From: Symsagittifera roscoffensis
Lineage: Eukaryota; Xenacoelomorpha; Acoela; Convolutidae
Assembly: GCF_963678635.1 (NCBI RefSeq)
Contig: NC_087063.1
Span: forward strand, 5,182,580 to 5,246,579
Reading direction: 5' to 3'
Length of the DNA: 64,000 bases
The position numbers were made by a program, and so were the translations under genes. Below, piece by piece: positions 1-10,820 of this stretch (position 1 is its first letter; each line of letters opens with the position of its first letter). The notes beneath the pieces were generated by a model that was not told where the DNA came from, did not search any database, and saw only the letters and a list, made by a program, of their open reading frames with translations.

Positions 1-1412
1 AACATTGTTTGTTCCTCCTTTCAGAGTGTTAGTTGTTACAGCTTACGGGTCCAACTAATCACTAAAAAGGTACAGACATTGCTTATTCATCGTCATTTGA
101 ATTAGATAATTGTGCAAAATTGTTGAGCTGAAAAATGCTAATTTCATGTTGTTGCAAACAGTAAGGTAATGGGATTCCATTTCTCATTGATTCTGATTGG
201 TAGGTTCGAATTTTTGTTAGTTAATGTGATTGTACGTTTTGACTTGGTTTTGCAAAGTTTGGTCTAATAGGGAATTTTGTTTGTGTTTGCTGTGGTCTTG
301 ATGAATTAGCATAAGGTTGTAAAATATCTGGTTGAAAACATCATCATGTTGATCCAAGTCACTCCATTGATATCATCGTCAGAGTTTTCTAGTTTTAATT
401 ATTTTTGCGAGCCCGAGATTGTGCTGTAGCGAGTGTTCGTGTTATTGAATTACTTATAATGTTGTTTGTATAAGAATCGTAAATATGATTACGAAACTGT
501 TTCCATTTGTATGTTTTGGTTTGTTAAATGGATGTTTTCTAAATACTGGTCTGTATGTTTGGTAGCCCTTGTGAGAATTTTTAGAAACAACAGTTGGTCA
601 AAGGGTTGATTGTAATGTTGTTTGCGGAAGCGTTGTTTTGTTTTCATTGTGTGGTGTCGTAATTGTAGGATGTATAAGTGAAATTCTTTGTTGCACTGTT
701 ATTGGTTTTGTTGGAACAATTTCTTTGATTACAAAATGTGATGGCGCTTTGCAGTTTCGTTTAGGGTGCCTTGTCTACTCATATATAATGAGTTGAGGCT
801 GTTGTTACATGTTCTATCAAAAAACAAATGTGTTGTAATTTAAAGGTGTGGTATCAGGGCTTACTCTGAGGTAATTTTTTCTTTAAGTAAATAGTTTCAA
901 TTAATGCACTGGAAATATCATTTGATGAATTAGAAGAAATCGTGTTACCATTCTGGTCCCATACGTAATCCGTTCCAACTGCTAAAGTTGTATCTTCGGA
1001 ATTTTCGGGTCGAAATTTTTTCGCGCTTGTGCAAGTAAATCTAATTTATGTTGGAAATAGTCATAATGAACCATGTTAAAATGCTTTTAGTGATGATATA
1101 TTGCTAATACCGGGTAAGTAGTGATATAGTATTTGTCTACGTATTCTTTTTTCTGGAAACTCTTGATGGTATAGGCTTTTTCCTTTTCGCAACAAATTTT
1201 ATGATCCAATTGAAGCAAAATTGGAATTGTCCCCTGACGGATTACTAGTTAGATCAATGACGGATGGAGTCACTGTCAAAAATTTTATCTTATTGAATCA
1301 TTTTTTGGCGCGGTACTACAGTTAAGGTATAACTTTCAATGTGTCTCAATGGTTGATTCCAGACATAGAAATTTATTGGGTTTCGACAACCAGTGTTTTA
1401 ACTCTGCGTTTG
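1..1412. other. No gene seen
   Basis: AT-rich sequence with no long open frame on either strand and no convincing RNA gene. Short frames here have no coding character. This is ordinary intergenic DNA as far as I can see. Confidence 0.6.
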
Positions 1413-1607
1413 CCTTTTATTGATGACGTTGTTGTAGCTCTTGGAGAAAAGAATGGCCAGATGGTGGCATTGAAGGAACACGTCAAGGCGAGATACAGAG
1501 TGTCAGATCTGATATGAGCCCAGAAGAATGACAAGATGACGAGCAACCTCTCCAAATGGATCCGGGCAGGAGTCAAAGAGAAATGGGATCTGGAGGAGGA
1601 CAGTTAA
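1413..1607 (+). pseudogene. Linker histone H1-like globular domain relic
   Basis: One frame is open apart from a single TGA and ends at a TAA at 1605. It reads IDDVVVALGEKNGQMVALKE, then a basic stretch ending ARYRVSDL, and after the stop SNLSKWIRAGVKEKWDLEED. The spacing of the hydrophobic residues, the xEKNGxxxxALKxH core and the later LxxxIxxGVKEKxxLEE resemble the winged-helix domain of H1/H5 histones, where ExxGSSxxAIxKYI is followed by a second helix and GVExGxL. The G+C content is higher than in the surrounding bases. No introns, start codon or lysine-rich tail are seen, so an old retrocopy or an isolated exon is likely. Another winged-helix family is possible. Confidence 0.3.
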
Positions 1608-4600
1608 AAGATCTTGAGCCAGTTCTGGACAGTTACAAGATCATGAGGAGAAGATAATACAAACAGTAAGGTTTGTAATATAGTGTTTTTACTCATCTAG
1701 TTTTAAATTATCTGAATACGTTGTTGTAGCTTCGTATTCAGATATTTTTTTTTTTGGTTGTCAACTGGTTCATTTTTGTCCTGTATTATGTTTTTCTGAA
1801 GCTTTTATTATGAAGCTTTTCAATTTATGTATAATTATTGAGTCAGATTCCGAAACAGCGTGCTCTGTTCTGGAGAATTTAGTTTTTTATAATTTGTTTT
1901 CATATGGAAAATATAGCTTTCTTTTTTGTTCGCTTTTTTGATCTGAGTTAACGTACTTTTTAGTTTTGTGCTGAAACAACGAGGTCCTATCTAGAATCCT
2001 TGTCTAAACAATCATGAAAAATTATTGTTTGTTTGTTTCCCAAAATATCTTTTGACATAAGTGTTAGATTTATTGATGCAAAATCCAGGTGTCAGTTTGT
2101 ATTTCTCTATCCGCTTCTTCTTTCAATTATTTGAGGTTCTCCCAGTCCTCGAGGTATTTGATCGTGGTGGGATGGGCTGGGCAAAAGGTATATCAATAGA
2201 AGAGAATGATTTTGTACTGCTCTCAAACAAATGTGACGTTCTTCACATTTGAGTAAATTTATTCTTACCTAGCTGAGGTTTGATATGAGATCGAGGGTTG
2301 AAGAATAGTAAATCAGTTCAGTTCACAGAGTCCAGGTATAAAAAGAACACACTTAGATCGTTAGATACTTTTTTATTTTTTACTAGTTCTAAGTTTGTTC
2401 TAGGCCTGGGTCAATTAAGAGAGAGGGTTTAATGTTTTCAGTTAAATTTCAGTTAATCCTGGAATTTGTATAAGGGTTGGAATCTGAATCGAGCTTCCAG
2501 TTCATTAGACTATCGTTTAGGAGGTGGGGGTAATTTTATCAAGTGATCCAAGGAAAGTTATGAGTTAAAAGAACCAAAAAATATCTTGATAATCTGGTTT
2601 TAAATCATTAAAGTTAGAATCTACGTTAAACAAAGATAGGTCCTCTTAAAATATAAATTAAAAATTAATGATTTAAAAAGGGTTTAACATCCAAGAAGAG
2701 TCATGAGGACATTGGATAGGAATTTATTTTAGTCGTTTTCGAATAATGTTGTTTGTTTTAGATGAAGAAGAACAAAAACAAAAAAGGTCCCCAAGAATCA
2801 AGGAACCTTTTGTTTTTATAAAAACTATTTGTAAATGCTTTTACTAACTAATTTTTTTAATATATATTCAATAAATGTTAAATTTTGAATTTACTGCAGA
2901 CTCTGAAGTTTTGAGCTAAAAAAATTTTTTTCGTCGATTAGGTGTTACTTATATTACTACTCACGGATAGTGTTAAAATATATGGCGGGAGAATCAACTT
3001 TACAGCTCTATTATTGCAGGTAATGTTGTAAAGAATGAAAACTTACTGCATTAAAAGTTTTGCAGATGATTAATCGTTGTAGTCTGCTTTTTCGCTTTCC
3101 GATGCAGAGGTTTGGTATGTTGCCCTGGTTGTGACCTGGCTTCAGCTTTATTATCGACTGAATTTGACTCGACTTATTGAGACGTGTGAATATGTTTTTT
3201 TTGTTTTGTCTTATCATTTATTTGCTTTTTTCTAATCGTATTTGTCTATTTTGTATTTGTTTCATTTAAATCTAATTTAATGTAGGTCTGGTCGAGAATC
3301 ATTTGGTTGCATCATATGAGTTTAAAACCGTGGTTGCTTCCTCATAGAGTAATTTCGGATGAGATACACCGTTTGTTCGTCACACTATCTTTTTTTTTCT
3401 GCCAGATAGATTCGTGCAAGTTCTTAGTCCAATACCGATCCTTAAATGACTCTTAAATTTCCTAGTCTGAAATATCTAGCAAATAATGGTAATCTTGCGC
3501 GGTTAGAGGAGAGAAGAGAAGCTGATTTCCAAGTTTGGTGTCTTTTTCTCTGGTTGAAACTATTATAAATGGATATTTTTATATACTCGTTTTGAACTGG
3601 TTCCAAATGTCAGGGGGAGATTTTTATACAAGAGTTTTGCGACCCAGGCAGTCCAAAAAAATGAATCAGCACTTTAGTTTGGCCCAGTCATTTTCAAGAA
3701 AAACATAATGCGTGAGCTGCTGAAATCAATTTAGTTTTGCTAGTTTTATAATTTTAAAATTATTACAATAATGAAACCTTCTTGCTAATTTTAAACTAAA
3801 TTTGAAAACATATTTGCGTAAAACACATTGAGCCCAATTAAGCCCGTGTTTTGTAAATTTAAGTGATTCGGAAATTTTGGCGTGGTTTGTAAGTTTAGGC
3901 AATTGTTTTCAACAACGGAAGTACAGGAAAACACAATATTAGCATCGTTATTAAAATTTCTATATTGGATTGTACTTGTTGAGTAATATATAGACCCCAG
4001 CCCATGAGGTGTAGGCAGCTGTGGGTAATCGTGTTTTTGCGTGAATATCATTTAGTCGATAAAAACTTAAGATAACATTAGGTATCCGTTGAGTGTATGA
4101 AACCAAATCCAAATAATTGAGCTTTTAGAAGTTTTTTTCACTTCTAAAAGCTTTGCACATCTATTTTTGCCTTTCTTTTTTATGGATAAAAACATTTGAA
4201 GAGTGAGCAAAAAATAATTTTAGAACATAATTGGTTTATCGAGAAAACTTTTATGAACTTTCAGGCTTTTTTGAGGTTTTGAACGTTTCAATGCTGCAAA
4301 ACAAAATTGAATGGTATTTTGTGAATTTTGTATTTGTGTAATCGGTGAAACCGGAATAAGTTGATTTTATCCCGGTTTGCAACAATGTTTATAAATTGCT
4401 TTTCGACTATTTTCATATTTTTCTGCGACTTAGTTCAAAGTATTTAACGGTTTTTTGAGACTTCTTTTTAAGCTGACTATGATTTTGGTCTTTATCTGAA
4501 AAAGTTGGAAGATTGAAATTTTGATTAGAAAGAGATGAATCAATCCAATTAGCGTGAGACTATAAAAGCACCTTAGAGTTGTGTCTGGAGTTTCAATCTG

Positions 4601-4832
4601 GCCGAATATCGAGCATGTTTTGAATCACTGGAGAGCCTGGAAATTCATTTTGGTCGACCTAAAAAAAAAGACGACAAAGTTCAAAAAAGTTTTCAGAAAA
4701 CACCCTTCCACTTGAAATAAATTCATGTGCTCGCCGCTACTGCAATTGAAATTACCGCAATATCAAGTTTTTTGCCACCGATAAAAAAATGATCATACTT
4801 GTAAATTAAAGGTAATTCAGCCTTTGGTTATA
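1608..4832. other. Gene-free AT-rich stretch with one hairpin
   Basis: No supported gene in about 3.2 kb. Small open frames, for example 3791-4051 on the minus strand (86 codons), match nothing I recognise and could be chance in such AT-rich DNA. The one clear structure is a perfect 13-bp inverted repeat at 4120-4152 (AGCTTTTAGAAGT, a 7-base T-rich loop, then its complement). Confidence 0.55.
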
Positions 4833-5108
4833 TTAACCTTTCTTTTTGCCCATAACTTCGGGCACTTTAATTTCTACTTCTGGCGCTTTTTCCACCACTG
4901 GGTACAGATGCTCCTTCATGATCTTCTCTGTCTCTGCTTGACTAACTCCCTCTAAGCCTAACATGGTGTTGAGTGAAGCCCTGCGCTCGTTCTGTTTCTT
5001 CTTCGCCTCTCTTTTGGTCCTCCTCTCTCGCTCCAGTTCTTCCGAGTTGACAGATGAGGAAAGAGCGGATGAGAACGACGAGGCGTACCAGGATGCATTT
5101 TCCTTCAT
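4833..5108 (-). CDS. Small basic helical protein, function unknown
   Basis: An ATG-started frame of 91 codons (ATG at 5106-5108, stop TAA at 4833-4835). It stands out by its markedly higher G+C and ordered codon use against very AT-rich flanks, which is why I accept it as real. The N-terminus is Ser/Ala-rich (about residues 5-22). A charged segment rich in Arg, Lys and Glu follows (about 24-46: EELERERRTKREAKKKQNER) and should form a helix or coiled coil. The C-terminal half contains LNTMLGLEGVSQAETEKIM and ends in an acidic/valine stretch and GKKKG. There is no signal peptide or membrane segment. A possible splice acceptor (TTTAAG) lies 7 bases before the ATG. It is read in the same direction as gene A, 315 bp downstream of it. 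I do not recognise the family. Confidence 0.5.
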   Translation of the reverse strand: MKENASWYASSFSSALSSSVNSEELERERRTKREAKKKQNERRASLNTMLGLEGVSQAETEKIMKEHLYPVVEKAPEVEIKVPEVMGKKKG

Positions 5109-5423
5109 ACAAAAACTTAAATTTATGACATTTTGTAAATAAAGTTGCGATTATAATTACTATTATTTAACATTGTTATATATGAATTGCGACAAAAGTT
5201 TTGTCTAAAAATTTAATAAAATTTCATATTATGTTGAGTATAACTTTATTAGACAGCATTTAGATCTCTAGGATTCCATCGAACTGTTTTCAGTCGAAAA
5301 AAGTAAGTTACTGTATTGTTTACGTAATTAAAGTGAAATGTAAGTAAAGTGAAAAACTTTATTTCAAATCACCATTCATGTTTCACCAATCCATGACCTC
5401 AGCTACCTTGATACTTTTGTGGG
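5109..5423. other. Intergenic, 3' flank of gene A
   Basis: No gene. It holds the probable polyadenylation signal of gene A: AATAAA on the minus strand at 5358-5363, about 60 bases past the gene A stop. Confidence 0.5.
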
Positions 5424-7789
5424 TCATCGTACCTTAAGCTGTTTCATTCGGTACTCGTGACTGAGCCAGTCGTTCGGACTAGTGATTCGCTGAAGATGTC
5501 CAGCATGGCTGATTTTTGTCTCTTTGAATATGTCCAGAAACTCAGTTAGATCGTCGTGATCAGTATGTTCATCTGTCAGAATCATAATATTGCAAAAAAC
5601 TCTCGCTTTTGAAATTGCAGTATAAACCGATTGTAACAATTGTTTGCCCATTGTTGAAAAAGCTACAATAACAATGCTTGTCGAAAACTCAGTGGAGTAT
5701 ATATTCTCATCGCAAAAATAGAAGCTCAGAAAACTAATTGTTTCAAGAAATTTGTTGAGTTCTCTAGTCAATTTTTTTGAAATCGAACCCTCGTTTGAAG
5801 CGATAAAAAAAGGATTATATGTAATGAAGTTTGTTTGAGCTGCTGGGTATAACCGAAGAACCTTTTTGATATAGCATTGCGTCATTTTCTTCGATATTAA
5901 CTCAGCGTTGTTGAACAAAGAATCAAAATGAAAGACATCAATTTCAGTTATTGGACCATGAACAAAGTGGCCGTGCCTAGGTTGATGCTGGGGTTCTAAA
6001 AAAAAATTTTGCTGTTTTTTAGCTTTATACGACAAACTGGCCAAGTGTGAAAGTATATTGCAAGTACTTCGAAAGTTCTTTGCTAAGAATACCAAATCCG
6101 AACGATAATTCCATGGATAGATTGATGAAGTTTTTTCACGAGGCAGTTGAAGTTGTTCTGAGTCAATTGCGATACAAGCAAACTTCAAAGAACTCCAGTC
6201 AGTTACGAAAGCATGCGCATCATCGACATAAATGACCCTTTCCATCGCCATTTTTTCAATTAAATAGCGTGTTTTTTCGTTCGGCAAGTTGCATTGAATT
6301 ATACCAACTCTACTCTGCCACAATTTTGGGGTGTCGAAATCAACTTCAGATAGCTGCACGAAACTTACCTTCAGTCTTTCAAAAAATTTCTTGTATTCAA
6401 CTTGCTGGTTGAAATTGAAAAGAACAATGCTCTCATTTGGTTTTGACAATGCATGATGAATAAAACGAGCTAATAAAATCAGGGTTTTACCAGAACCCGG
6501 ACACCCAGTTATGATCAACCGTCTCGATTGGTTTTCGAAAGCTTGTTTCTGCTCTTCAGATATGTATTTGATACCCAGAATGTCGTGGAAGATAACTTCC
6601 GCAGACTTTAAGTCTTTTGTTCTCAGAACGTTAGGTGAGATCAATCTGGTCTTGCTAGTGAATGTGTGTTCGCTATCTTTCAACAATTTGTCTGTAGTAA
6701 TCAAGTCCCTTTCAAATCCGATCAATGATCCGTCAAAAGTGTTATCTTCCGTAGCCCACAATGTCCACAAAACACACTTCACTTTTTCAAAGTCACCCAA
6801 TATGACAACTGAATTCGACTCTGATTTCTCTATTACATTTTTGTTCCACCAACACTGAAAATTGTCAAGGTCATGGTCAAATATCCATCCCACGTTTTGT
6901 TGTTTTTTGACAATTTGATCAAAAATTGAATTGCTTGTATCTTGAGGTAAGACAACAAAACGAAAAACTTTGAAAGGTGTTGGTGTAAAAGCCATTGGCA
7001 TAGGCGTGGATTTTGATTGCCAATGCGCTGATTCGACATTCAATGTCGCATCTGCGATTCCTTTGATGACATGCACAAGTTTATCGTCCTGCATTCGATT
7101 TTCGATTTTAACGAATTCTTCCGTGGATTTTATCGATGATCCAGTTTTGTCATCAATAATGGCAATGTAATTTGATCCAATAACTACAAAGTCATTTTTT
7201 CCTTCAAGTGAGTGCACTCCACTTTTTTTACAGTTAGGCTGCTGTTTTTTCTTTGCGCACTTGCTGGGTTCGTGGTCACTAAACCACATCCTGTATTGGT
7301 AATGAGTGTACTTAAAACCGTGCATCACAATAATGTCTTTGCCCTTTAGCTGCTCAAGACTTCGGTACACTTTAAATTCGGTGTATGCTTGCTTTGCGTT
7401 TCTGTGAAGGTGTTTGTCTTGCTGATTGGGGAAGGTGGGAAACATTTGAGCAAAATATTCATCATTTGAAGTAAAGGTTTCAAACAACTCCGGACCAATT
7501 TCGAGATAGTCATTTTTCTTTTGCAACTTTGTTTCAATTTGGAGGCGTTTCATTTCTTCACTTTTTTTCTTGATCATCGTAACAAGATAGATCAGCTCGT
7601 TGGAAATTGTAGGCACCGCCTCAGAAACGGTGTCCAAAATAAAAGCCTGTTGAAATTTCCTGAATAAGTTTACCAAAACTTCCTGATCAAGTTCTATTTT
7701 GGATTGATTTATATGCACGATTCTGTGTAGCTGGCTTATCGTAACGTACCACACTGTGAATAGGATTCGTCGAACCAAGATGAAATTGC
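5424..7789 (-). CDS. NERD nuclease-SF1 helicase fusion (gene A)
   Basis: The open frame runs 800 codons from 7826 to 5424. Its first codon is TTG inside an intron. A strong acceptor (TTTTTGTTTAG, AG at 7791-7790) marks the likely exon start at 7789, and the first in-frame ATG is at 7577-7575. Numbering the 800-codon frame: linker GNFILVRRILFTVWY (13-27, homologous to gene E exon 2); NERD-like module about 105-365 with KYTHYQYRMW (172-181), GKNDF (Asp212) and IIDDK (Asp225, Lys227); ATPase about 410-760 with Walker A GCPGSGKT (441-448), Walker B VIYVDDAHAF (531-540), AIDSEQ (553-558), NFRST (584-588), YSTEF (710-714) and AISKAR (737-742). By family logic it should bind and cut or remodel nucleic acid using ATP. 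The usual nuclease ExK is DxK here, a conservative change. An upstream NERD exon, as in B and E, is expected but not visible, so the gene may be 5'-truncated. Confidence 0.8.
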
Positions 7790-8433
7790 CTAAACAAAAA
7801 CTATACGATTTTATTTCTTCAAACAATTTAAATGAGTTTTACCTCACAAGCCACCACCAATTTTAGATGAGTTTGAACACTTATAAAGATTTATGCGATG
7901 AGTATGGTCTCAGAGAAAAAAAGTATAGATCCTAAAGTAAACAAAAAGGTTACGAAACAAGTCGTTTTTTACTGACTATAATAGCTTGGTACAACATGTT
8001 GGATTCTAACATATGGCAGCAGGAAATCGTTTACTTGAACAAAAAATTTCAAGCGAAAATTATCGTCAATCTTAAATCTAGTTTCAATTTTCATGGCCAA
8101 TAGAAAAAACAAGAAGATAATTTCAAAAAGGTATCCCACACGAAAAGGGTTGAGAAATTTTTTTGATAACTTAAATGAAGAAAATGAGCTGGCACATACA
8201 AAAAAAGCAGGAAACCCATGAAAAAAAGATAAACCGAAAGCTAATAAAGGAGAGTGTACCCGTCACTCCTAACTATAAATAATTTTTTATTTTCAAATAA
8301 ACGATCGTCAACTACCTCCTCCATCAGCTCTAAATTTTTTACTTTCAACATATCTACCGTCAACTACCTCCTCTTTCAGCTCTGAAAAGTTCTTGTTTTC
8401 ACTCTGTATCGTTTACTCAATTTATTGCTCAAA
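7790..8433. other. Spacer with a 52-bp imperfect tandem duplication
   Basis: Very AT-rich and without coding signal on the minus strand, although the gene A splice acceptor at 7790 demands an upstream exon. Two copies of a 52-bp unit beginning CGTCAACTACCTCCTC lie at 8306 and 8358, just before the small gene at 8434. Confidence 0.55.
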
Positions 8434-8655
8434 ATGACCTTCTCAGTGCAAAACAGCAACCTTATGTACTCTGTAGAGTTTTTGCCTGACCTAGTACAAT
8501 TTCGAGATCGAGAAACAGTGTCTGGAGTGTTTTTGGCACGAATGGACATCCCGATCCAAGTCTGGCACATCGTGGAATTGATGCACAGGGAGTTAAACGA
8601 ACATCATATAACGCAAGTTCTCATGACGGAGAATAAACATGCGGAAAAGCTATGA
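8434..8655 (+). CDS. Small protein, first frame of a two-frame gene
   Basis: The ATG at 8434 opens a 73-codon frame ending with TGA at 8653. It contains ETVSGVFLARMDIPIQVWHI and a charged tail. I do not recognise the family. It is more than chance because a decayed copy exists on the minus strand at 34.64-35.09 kb, where VPGVFLARIDIAIHV aligns with this core. The stop overlaps the next ATG as ATGA. In both copies the similarity leaves this frame at the same place and continues in the frame of the next entry. The switch is therefore old: a shared unseen intron, a programmed frameshift, or two overlapping frames. Confidence 0.5.
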   Translation: MTFSVQNSNLMYSVEFLPDLVQFRDRETVSGVFLARMDIPIQVWHIVELMHRELNEHHITQVLMTENKHAEKL

Positions 8656-8942
8656 TGGAGGAAGTGGCTGAACATGTGAGAATGAAATACCCAGACACTC
8701 CTGACTCTAGATATGTGGCCCATCCTGTCGACGATTTCCTCTTTCCCTGGGAGAAAGCAGGATCAGCCGAAAACCCCATAACAATGAACCATGATGAGGG
8801 TTTCTCAGAAACAATGACCTCTAGAGCTCCACAACATCCACAAAAACATCGTCCAGCTCTGCGTTCTATAGAGAACCTCCAAAACTGTTTTGAGCTGGAC
8901 AGCTCTTTTATTGAGTATTTTTTGTATATAATTGATGTTTGA
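8652..8942 (+). CDS. Small protein, second frame of the two-frame gene
   Basis: The ATG at 8652 opens a 96-codon frame. Its best conserved part is AHPVDDFLFPWEKAGSAENP, matched by AHSVDDFLFPWKENRAAENP in the decayed copy near 34.75 kb; further on, ITMNHDEGF and a Pro/Gln/His-rich stretch also align. The C-terminus (SSFIEYFLYIIDV) is hydrophobic. There is no signal peptide, zinc motif or catalytic signature I can name. Upstream of the conserved block, MMEEVAEHVRMKY corresponds to MVEEIVSQVGLDY in the copy. An ATTAAA about 20 bases past the stop could serve for polyadenylation. The function is unknown. Confidence 0.5.
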   Translation: MMEEVAEHVRMKYPDTPDSRYVAHPVDDFLFPWEKAGSAENPITMNHDEGFSETMTSRAPQHPQKHRPALRSIENLQNCFELDSSFIEYFLYIIDV

Positions 8943-9436
8943 TTTTTATATCGTTCTTTGTCATTAAATAATTTCTTCAATTTCATTTTAATCCTTAAAA
9001 AACAGGAAAAATTCAGATTAACCATCAAAAAACAATTAGAATACAACTTAGTTCAGTGCTCCGTATTAGCGCAACCGTTTAGAAACTTGATTAAACTTTG
9101 CACACTTATTAGAAAAAAAACAATAGAAATTTTGTACACATGTAAAAAAACACCTGATAGTTTTTTGCGTTTTGACAAAAAACTAAAACATTTTTCTCGT
9201 TTTGTAGAAAAAATTGAACCGTTTTTTGCATTTAAAGGAAGAAAGTGAAACACTCTTCATATTTAAAAAAGTTACAACAATTTTAACATTTTGTAAAAAA
9301 AAATAGATTTTTTTTTCGCATTTCGTCGAAAAAAATAAACACTTTTGCATCTTTTCCCAAAAACTAAAAATGTTTTTGCAGCTTCCTGAAAATCAAAAAA
9401 AATTTTTACATCTTGATTTTTTTTTTTGTAAATTTT
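8943..9436. other. A/T-rich spacer with repeated A-run and T-run motifs
   Basis: Phrases of the type TTTTTGCATTTxxxxGAAAAAA recur, giving cryptic internal repetition. Similar phrases flank the decayed paralogue at 34.1-34.6 kb, so the duplicated segment probably extended beyond the coding part. No gene seen. Confidence 0.4.
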
Positions 9437-9814
9437 TCAGTAATTTCGTAAACATTTGAAAAAAGATAGATTATCAGAAGTTTTTAAACTTTTCATTGAA
9501 AAACTGACAAGATCACTATTTACAAATCCATAACCATCAACAAAACTGTCAAATATTTTTAACAAATCTGGTTCATTTTTTGAGTTTTGCCTTTTACGAA
9601 CTCTTTCCAGAAATGCTGAACCAATAGTTTGTGTGGAAGCATGTTTCCGGTTAAAACATAAATAACGACGCTTGAATTTTTTGCGTAACACTCTTCTCTC
9701 TGCAATACTTGGCATCGTTTCTGCTCCTTTCCTTTTCATATAGTGACGAACAGCGCGATCAAGTTGGTTGAAAACTTTGCCATTGATGGAATAACATTCG
9801 AATAAAATCTGTAT
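9437..9814 (-). CDS. Unassigned basic protein or exon
   Basis: A frame is open from a possible acceptor (TTTACACAAATACAG, AG near 9816) down to a TGA at 9437, about 126 codons; the first ATG is at 9739. It contains FNQLDRAVRHYMKRKGAE, a strongly basic centre (RRVLRKKFKRRYLCFNRKH) and a C-terminal half ending NLSFFKCLRNY. The length and basic bias exceed what such AT-rich DNA normally gives by chance. It lies just outside the Polinton-type relic that starts near 10.2 kb and could be part of that element or an independent exon. I do not recognise it. Confidence 0.3.
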   Translation of the reverse strand: MQILFECYSINGKVFNQLDRAVRHYMKRKGAETMPSIAERRVLRKKFKRRYLCFNRKHASTQTIGSAFLERVRKRQNSKNEPDLLKIFDSFVDGYGFVNSDLVSFSMKSLKTSDNLSFFKCLRNY

Positions 9815-10204
9815 TTGTGTAAAGACAATCGATAATTTGGTATGTGAAACGAAATTTAACCAGTAATTTCAAAAATTGATCAGAAAATGAACCAGTCAGA
9901 AGTATATGGAACTCACAATTGTTCGAAGAACAAAAAAAATGTGGGTAGATGCACAAAAATTATGCGTTACTAAGAAATTTTTCGTAATAATCAATGGAAA
10001 CGGAAATAAATAGCAATTTTTTTAAACAAAAAACTGATTTATAGCTCGGAAGGGCTTGACTCATAGCAGCAGCCATCCGAAAGAATGATATTTGGTCAGG
10101 TTTGTGGATTTATATAAAAAACATTCACACCGTTACAATGACATATGTGGAAACTTCACACAAAAATTCCCTTAATTTTTCTCTTTCTTCTTATGTTTAA
10201 TTGA

Positions 10205-10820
10205 ATGAGTCTTCATGCTTGCTTCCATTTTCATTTAATCTCGAAATCATTTATTCCATTACTCCCAAACGGATCAGTTTGCTTATCAAAATTGTACTCA
10301 AGAAAAAACATTAGCTCATTTATATTGAATTCTCGAAAAATCAAACAAAAATTGGGAGATTTGCTTGGCCCCAAAAGTCCTAGAAGGGAAAAGTTAACCC
10401 TGCTTTCTGCAAATCAAAAAAATGGGTTGGGGCAACTCGAAAAAGACAGTAAGTCTATCTTGGTGAGAAAGAACGACAACCAACCTCGTCATTTGGAAAT
10501 AATGTAATTCACGATGCTGAAAACCTTGGACTCGTTCCTATATTGGAATTCACTTCTGACAAAGAGTCAACTATGGATCTCGAGTTTGCCCACTGCAACA
10601 AAGTGTATGATGAAGCAACTTATAAAATAAGACAAGTTTGTGTCACGATCAAGAAGTACAAAGTTATCAAATCTCCCTACATTTAGATTCGACTCTTCAG
10701 TGCAAAACAGAACAAAGCAATGAAACAATTTGCCCTTGTCAACTATTCTTTGAACGAATTGAAAGAACTGTCCCAAACTTTGGGACATTTTTTAATTGTA
10801 GAGATTTTTAATGTACAATA
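10205..10820 (+). pseudogene. Unassigned decayed coding sequence
   Basis: Two partly overlapping frames look coding. The first runs to about 10505 and contains KLGDLLGPKSPRREKL. The second, from about 10460, contains LGLVPILEFTSDKESTMDLE and is broken by a TAG at 10685, after which SLNELKELSQTLGHF continues in frame. The frame change and stop imply decay. Its position next to the ATPase and capsid relics suggests it belongs to the same Polinton-type element, but I cannot name the protein. Confidence 0.35.

Noticed and set aside
5424-7826. Start of gene A at 7826
   Set aside because: The first codon there is TTG and lies inside the sequence upstream of a strong splice acceptor homologous to that of gene E.
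8621-9046. 141-codon minus-strand frame opposite the two-frame gene
   Set aside because: The decayed paralogue preserves the plus-frame protein motifs, not this one.
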